A stretch of DNA of 9,855 bases from contig JAHQVR010000248.1 of the NCBI GenBank assembly GCA_019634245.1, positions 1 to 9,855 on the forward strand, given 5' to 3'. This DNA comes from Gammaproteobacteria bacterium. Lineage in GTDB: Bacteria > Pseudomonadota > Gammaproteobacteria > Granulosicoccales > Granulosicoccaceae. Below are positions 5,666 through 9,855 of this stretch, piece after piece (positions within the stretch are counted from its first letter, which is position 1; the number at the start of each line of letters is the position of its first letter). A program made the position numbers and the translations under genes. Below the pieces are notes generated by a model that worked only from the letters and a program-made list of their open reading frames with translations, was not told where the DNA came from and made no database searches.

Positions 5666-6745
5666 ATGAGAACCTCTACGATTGCAGCCGGCACTTTGGT
5701 AATCGCTTTGGTGCTCTGGATGGCTAGCGGAATGGTGCGCTCCAACGATGACGACACCGCCAATGCTTCTTCCCAGGGCAAGGATCTCATGAAGGTAGAG
5801 GTTCAAACGATAGCCCTGGAACCAGTAGCGCGGGAAATCATCCTACAAGGTCAACTGGAAGCGAATCGCGATGTGATGGTCCGTGCCAATACCAGTGGCG
5901 ACGTAGAGCACATTGCTGTCAACAAAGGAGACTCGGTCAAAGCGGGCGACTTGCTTGTGAGGTTATCTCTCGATGGTCGCGATTCAGATTTAGCCGAGGC
6001 GCAAGCTCAAGTTCAAAGTGCAGCTAGTGAACAACAAGCTGCACGTCAGTTATCCAGTCAGGGATTGCAATCTCAGGTACAGCTTCAGCGCGCACAGGCA
6101 GATCTTGCCAGTGCCCGAGCGAATTTGGCTCGCGTGCAGCGTGACATTGATAATATCGAAATCAAAGCCCCATTCGATGGTGTTGTGAATACACTACCAG
6201 TCGAGATTGGCCATCAGATCAATCCGCGAGATATGGTGGCTCAAATCGTCGATGACAGCTCCTTTAAGGTCACTGCGCAAGCAGCTCAGCAAACCGTTGC
6301 GTCCCTCGCCATTGGTCAACACGTGAATGTCAAACTGATCACAGGGCAAACGTTGTCGGGAAAGCTCAGCTACATCTCCACTGTTGCGGACTCTGATACT
6401 CGCAGTTTCGATGTCGAAGCGACAGCGGATAATCCACAGAGCAATGTTGCAGCAGGAGTCAGTGCTTCTGTGATCATTCCAGTTGAGCAAATGCAAGCGG
6501 CGTTTATCACCCCATCAGCGCTGTCCCTCGGAGACAGTGGTGAAATCGGTGTAAAAGTGGTGAGCGACTCTAATACGGTCGAGTTTCAGTCGATAAAAAT
6601 TGTTAGTACTACGTTAGATGGTGCTTGGGTGACCGGTGTCGATGAGGGCACACGGGTAATCACACTCGGACAAGGTTTTGTCAACGAAGGCGAGCGTGTT
6701 GAACCCCACACGGCTCAGGCTTCTGAGGCCAGCGGAGGGCAATAA
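5666..6745 (+). CDS. HlyD/MFP-family periplasmic adaptor subunit of RND efflux pump
   Basis: The membrane fusion protein links an RND pump in the inner membrane to an outer-membrane channel. Residues 6-24 form an N-terminal hydrophobic anchor or signal with no lipobox Cys, so it is held by the helix or processed rather than lipidated. Residues about 55-100 carry the first half of the lipoyl domain (ANTSGDVEHIAVNKGDSVKAGDLLVRL). Residues 105-162 form a Gln/Ala-rich coiled-coil hairpin (AEAQAQVQSAASEQQAARQ then LQRAQADLASARANLARVQ). Residues from 164 give the second lipoyl half (IEIKAPFDGVVNTLPVEIGHQI), followed by a beta-barrel and a membrane-proximal domain ending in VITLGQGFVNEGERV. The length of 359 residues is normal for the family. 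The stop codon is one base from the permease start, so the two are translated from one message. The hairpin is short, as in adaptors of AcrB-like rather than MacB-like systems. The exported substrate cannot be read from sequence. Confidence 0.93.
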   Translation: MRTSTIAAGTLVIALVLWMASGMVRSNDDDTANASSQGKDLMKVEVQTIALEPVAREIILQGQLEANRDVMVRANTSGDVEHIAVNKGDSVKAGDLLVRLSLDGRDSDLAEAQAQVQSAASEQQAARQLSSQGLQSQVQLQRAQADLASARANLARVQRDIDNIEIKAPFDGVVNTLPVEIGHQINPRDMVAQIVDDSSFKVTAQAAQQTVASLAIGQHVNVKLITGQTLSGKLSYISTVADSDTRSFDVEATADNPQSNVAAGVSASVIIPVEQMQAAFITPSALSLGDSGEIGVKVVSDSNTVEFQSIKIVSTTLDGAWVTGVDEGTRVITLGQGFVNEGERVEPHTAQASEASGGQ

Positions 6746-6746
6746 T

Positions 6747-9700
6747 ATGAACAGCATCATCAGCGCTGCCTTCGACCGCAGCAGAACGGTATTGATGATT
6801 TTCGTTTTTTTGATCATTGCCGGAATCATCGCCTACCTCAGCATCCCCAAAGAAATGGAACCGGATGTTCCGATTCCTATCATTTACGTATCGATGAGTC
6901 ACGATGGCATTTCACCCAATGATGCCGAGCGATTGCTCGTCAAACCCATGGAAAAAGAACTCCAGGGCATCAGCGGTATAAAGAACATGAGCAGTACCGC
7001 CACTGAAGGTCATGCGTCGGTGTTGTTGGAGTTTGACGCTGGGTTCGATGGCGAAGCCGCCATGCTAGATGTTCGCGAAAAAGTCGATGCAGCCAAGTCT
7101 CAACTACCTGCCGCTACCGATGAACCGTCAGTCAATGAAGTTAATGTCGCACTTTTTCCGGTATTGAATGTGAGTCTGTCTGGGCCGCTACCCGAGCGCA
7201 CGCTAGTAAAAATTGCCAAGGAATTCAAAGATAAGATCGAAGCACTACCGGGTGTATTGGAAGCCGATATCGCTGGAGAACGCGAAGAAGTGTTGGAAGT
7301 TGTCGTCGACCCGATCGTTCTTGAAACTTATCAAATCGACTTTAATACGTTATTCAGCTTGGTCAGAAACAATAACTTGCTGGTGGCCGCAGGTGCCATC
7401 GATACCGGTGCTGGCCGCATGGTGCTGAAGGTTCCTGGTGTTATAGAGGACTTAAATGACGTATTAAATATGCCCGTAAAGGTGACTGACAGTGGCGTAG
7501 TTAAGTTTTCCGACGTTGCTTCTTTGCGGCGAACGTTTAAAGACCCTACTAGTTTTGCCAGGCTCAACGGCCAACCCACACTGGTGTTGGAAATCTCCAA
7601 AAGATTGGGCGCCAACGTCATCGAAACTATCGATGCGGTTCGGACCGTGATCGCCACTGAACGGGAGCGGTTGCCGTCGACACTGCAAATTGGCTTTCAT
7701 CAAGACAAATCGGTGGAAACACGAACCATGCTGACCGATCTACAGAACAACGTAGTCTCGGGCGTGGTGTTAGTTATGATCGTTATCATGGCAGCACTGG
7801 GGATTCGTTCGTCTCTACTCGTTGGGTTTGCCATTCCAGGATCCTTCCTCGCAGGCATTATGATTATCAATGCATTGGGCTACACCATGAACGTGGTCGT
7901 ATTGTTTAGCCTAATACTGGTCGTAGGTATGTTGGTTGATGGCGCAATCATCATTACTGAACTGGCGGATCGCAACATCGATGATGGCATGGAGAAGGCC
8001 GAGGCGTACTCGAACGCCGCCAAACGTATGGCCTGGCCGGTGATCGCCAGTACATTCACCACTATCGCAGTTTTTTCTCCACTTCTTTTCTGGCCCGGAG
8101 TGATCGGTCAATTTATGCGGTACATGCCTATTACGGTGATTACCTGCCTCTTAGCGTCTCTCACCATGGCACTGATCTTTCTGCCTGTTATCGGAAAAAT
8201 AATTGGCCGTAACCCCAATAAGCAGCGTAGCAACCAGCAATCACTGACCGATTTACAGAAAGTGCTGCGTAACCCCGATTCATCCGAAGGAGCAGGCAAT
8301 ATAACCGCTAAGCAAATTCGTGAAGCGGCCACTGGCGCGAAGTCCACTTACCTCGCTGTGTTGCATGCGCTATTAAGAAATCCTGCAAAGACGTTGATGG
8401 CAACGCTACTGTTTACCGTTTTGAGTTATGTGGTGTACGGCATGCTTGGACGTGGCGTGGAGTTCTTTCCCGCTATTGAACCCGAGTCGATGGCCATTCG
8501 AGTACACGCGCGTGGAGATTTGTCTATTTACGAACAGGACAAAATTCTCAAACGCATCGAAACGCGTGTTTTCAATATGGACGAAATTAAATCTGTTTAC
8601 ACCAGAACCGGCAACAGTGGTGGAGCTGGTAATTCAAGTCCGGACATGATTGGCAGCATACAATTGGAATTCATCAAATGGAATCAACGTAGAAAGGCTG
8701 ACGAAATCATCGAGGAACTGCGCACCGAGATGAGTGATATCGCCGGTGTGCAAATGGAATTTTTGAAAAACGAAGGCGGCCCAGACGGCGGTGGCAAACC
8801 AATCAATATCCAAATCAGTTCATTGAGCGACTCCAAACGTGATGCAGCCGTTGAGTACCTGCGTGCCACCATGCGCGAAGTCGGCGGTTTTATCGATATC
8901 AGCGACAACAGACCTCTACCTGGAATTGAATGGCGATTGGAAGTCGATCGAGAACAGGCTGCACGTTATGGCGCTGATGTCGCCTTGATCGGCAACGCAG
9001 TACAACTACTCACGAGCGGTATTCGACTGGCTGGATATCGGCCAGATGATGCTGATGATGAACTGGATATTCGCGTTCGATATCCGACTGAATGGCGAAC
9101 ACTCGACAACATTACTAATCTTCGCATACCGACAGCCAAGGGTACGGTACCGGTTGCTAACTATGTCAGTCTTGAACCTGCACCAAAGACCGGGCAGATC
9201 AACCGAGTGGACGGCAAACGAGTGGTCACAGTCGAGGCCAACATGGACGACGGGTTTATTCCCGATACACAACTAAAGCTATTAGGCGAAAAACTACTGG
9301 AAGGTCCTGTTGACCCGGAGGTTGATATACAGTTCAAAGGTGAGGCTGAAGAACAGCAAGAAGCCATGATTTTTCTTCTTACAGCGTTCGGTACAGCCAT
9401 ATTCCTAATGACCATAATCTTGGTGACACAGTTTAATAGTGTGTACCAGGCGTTCTTGATACTCAGTGCGATTGTTTTTTCGACCTCCGGTGTACTGATC
9501 GGCCTACTGGTAACACGACAAACCTTTGGTGTTGTAATGGTGGGCATTGGTATCATTGCGCTGGCAGGCATCGTTGTGAACAACAACATCGTACTTATCG
9601 ATACTTACAATCGATTTAAAGCGCGTGGGGCCCAAGCTCTGGATGCCGCGTTACTCACGGGTGCTGTGCGTGTACGCCCTGTGTGTCTGACAGCGATTAC

Positions 9701-9855
9701 GACCATTCTGGGCTTGATGCCGATGGTGCTGTCGATGAATATCAATCTAATCAATCGAGAGTTGTCGTTCGGTGCACCCTCGACCCAGTGGTGGACACAG
9801 CTGGCCAGCGCGATTGCCGGTGGCCTGGCATTTACAACACTGCTCACACTCTTCC
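6747..9855 (+). CDS. RND-superfamily efflux permease (AcrB/AcrD/AcrF-like), C-terminal end outside window
   Basis: An open frame from ATG 6747 runs to the right edge without a stop, giving 1036 codons plus one base. RND permeases are about 1030-1060 residues, so only roughly 10-40 are missing. TM1 is at residues 14-33, then periplasmic porter subdomains (GISPNDAERLLVKPMEKELQ at about 54-73, then LSGPLPERT). TM2-TM6 span about 336-482, a 65-residue linker leads to TM7 (548-568), a second periplasmic half follows, and TM8-TM12 begin at 873. TM11 starts with the family's RVRPVCLTAITTILGLMPM. In TM4 the AcrB Asp407-Asp408 pair appears as Asp398-Gly399 (MLVDGAIIITE). In TM10 the AcrB Lys940 position is Asn945 (GIVVNNNIVLID). 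The proton path therefore differs from classical AcrB but keeps one Asp. It is a proton-driven exporter acting with the preceding adaptor. The substrate is unknown; drug-like compounds or lipids are more likely than metals, as the CzcA/CusA motifs are absent. Confidence 0.93.
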   Translation, partial: MNSIISAAFDRSRTVLMIFVFLIIAGIIAYLSIPKEMEPDVPIPIIYVSMSHDGISPNDAERLLVKPMEKELQGISGIKNMSSTATEGHASVLLEFDAGFDGEAAMLDVREKVDAAKSQLPAATDEPSVNEVNVALFPVLNVSLSGPLPERTLVKIAKEFKDKIEALPGVLEADIAGEREEVLEVVVDPIVLETYQIDFNTLFSLVRNNNLLVAAGAIDTGAGRMVLKVPGVIEDLNDVLNMPVKVTDSGVVKFSDVASLRRTFKDPTSFARLNGQPTLVLEISKRLGANVIETIDAVRTVIATERERLPSTLQIGFHQDKSVETRTMLTDLQNNVVSGVVLVMIVIMAALGIRSSLLVGFAIPGSFLAGIMIINALGYTMNVVVLFSLILVVGMLVDGAIIITELADRNIDDGMEKAEAYSNAAKRMAWPVIASTFTTIAVFSPLLFWPGVIGQFMRYMPITVITCLLASLTMALIFLPVIGKIIGRNPNKQRSNQQSLTDLQKVLRNPDSSEGAGNITAKQIREAATGAKSTYLAVLHALLRNPAKTLMATLLFTVLSYVVYGMLGRGVEFFPAIEPESMAIRVHARGDLSIYEQDKILKRIETRVFNMDEIKSVYTRTGNSGGAGNSSPDMIGSIQLEFIKWNQRRKADEIIEELRTEMSDIAGVQMEFLKNEGGPDGGGKPINIQISSLSDSKRDAAVEYLRATMREVGGFIDISDNRPLPGIEWRLEVDREQAARYGADVALIGNAVQLLTSGIRLAGYRPDDADDELDIRVRYPTEWRTLDNITNLRIPTAKGTVPVANYVSLEPAPKTGQINRVDGKRVVTVEANMDDGFIPDTQLKLLGEKLLEGPVDPEVDIQFKGEAEEQQEAMIFLLTAFGTAIFLMTIILVTQFNSVYQAFLILSAIVFSTSGVLIGLLVTRQTFGVVMVGIGIIALAGIVVNNNIVLIDTYNRFKARGAQALDAALLTGAVRVRPVCLTAITTILGLMPMVLSMNINLINRELSFGAPSTQWWTQLASAIAGGLAFTTLLTLF

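Noticed and set aside
5562..5666. Longer version of the hydrolase lipoprotein starting at 5666
   Set aside because: It would place 35 unrelated residues ahead of an otherwise standard lipoprotein signal and would overlap the ribosome binding site of the divergent adaptor; ATG 5561 has its own Shine-Dalgarno.
9161..9589. 142-codon minus-strand frame inside the RND permease
   Set aside because: It is a mirror of the permease transmembrane region; Ser/Thr/Pro-rich antisense frames of this kind are common opposite membrane-protein genes.

Overview
This window looks like chromosomal DNA of a Gram-negative bacterium, most likely a gammaproteobacterium. Three or more proteins carry lipobox signal peptides, the right end encodes an RND inner-membrane pump with its periplasmic adaptor, and the metabolic genes (a HisN-type phosphatase and a UgpQ-length phosphodiesterase) fit that group. 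The base composition is moderate, about half G+C by eye, and even across the window. I see no insertion sequence, integrase, tRNA, rRNA or CRISPR array, so nothing marks this as a mobile island. The genus cannot be read from the sequence.

Layout, left to right. (1) Positions 1-734, minus strand: a membrane-anchored, very acidic protein of unknown function. It has one N-terminal transmembrane helix, a long low-complexity Ser/Ala/Asp/Glu region, and a Glu-Ala dipeptide repeat made by a hexanucleotide microsatellite that runs off the left edge. (2) Positions 735-1126: a 392-base divergent intergenic region with several small inverted repeats. (3) Positions 1127-2521, plus strand: a surface or periplasmic lipoprotein with cadherin/dystroglycan-like beta-sandwich domains. 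(4) Positions 2541-3365, minus strand: a histidinol-phosphatase/inositol-monophosphatase family enzyme. (5) Positions 3572-4658, plus strand: a small two-cysteine lipoprotein that overlaps a cytosolic glycerophosphodiester phosphodiesterase. (6) Positions 4674-5561, minus strand: an alpha/beta-hydrolase lipoprotein with a visible Ser-Asp-His triad. (7) Positions 5666-9855, plus strand: an HlyD-type adaptor followed, one base after its stop codon, by an RND permease whose last residues lie beyond the right edge.

The genes form short units in alternating directions: divergent at 735-1126, 3366-3571 and 5562-5665, and convergent at 2522-2540 and 4659-4673. Only two pairs look co-transcribed: the small lipoprotein with ugpQ, and the adaptor with the permease. 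The latter pair should form an inner-membrane/periplasm efflux complex; no outer-membrane channel gene is present here, so one is either encoded elsewhere (TolC-like) or lies downstream.

I found no convincing new multi-gene system. The points most worth a second look are the Glu-Ala hexanucleotide tract, the altered proton-relay residues of the RND pump, the tandem dyads in front of the cadherin-like lipoprotein, the perfect palindrome between hisN and the small lipoprotein, and the uncharacterised lipoprotein families.
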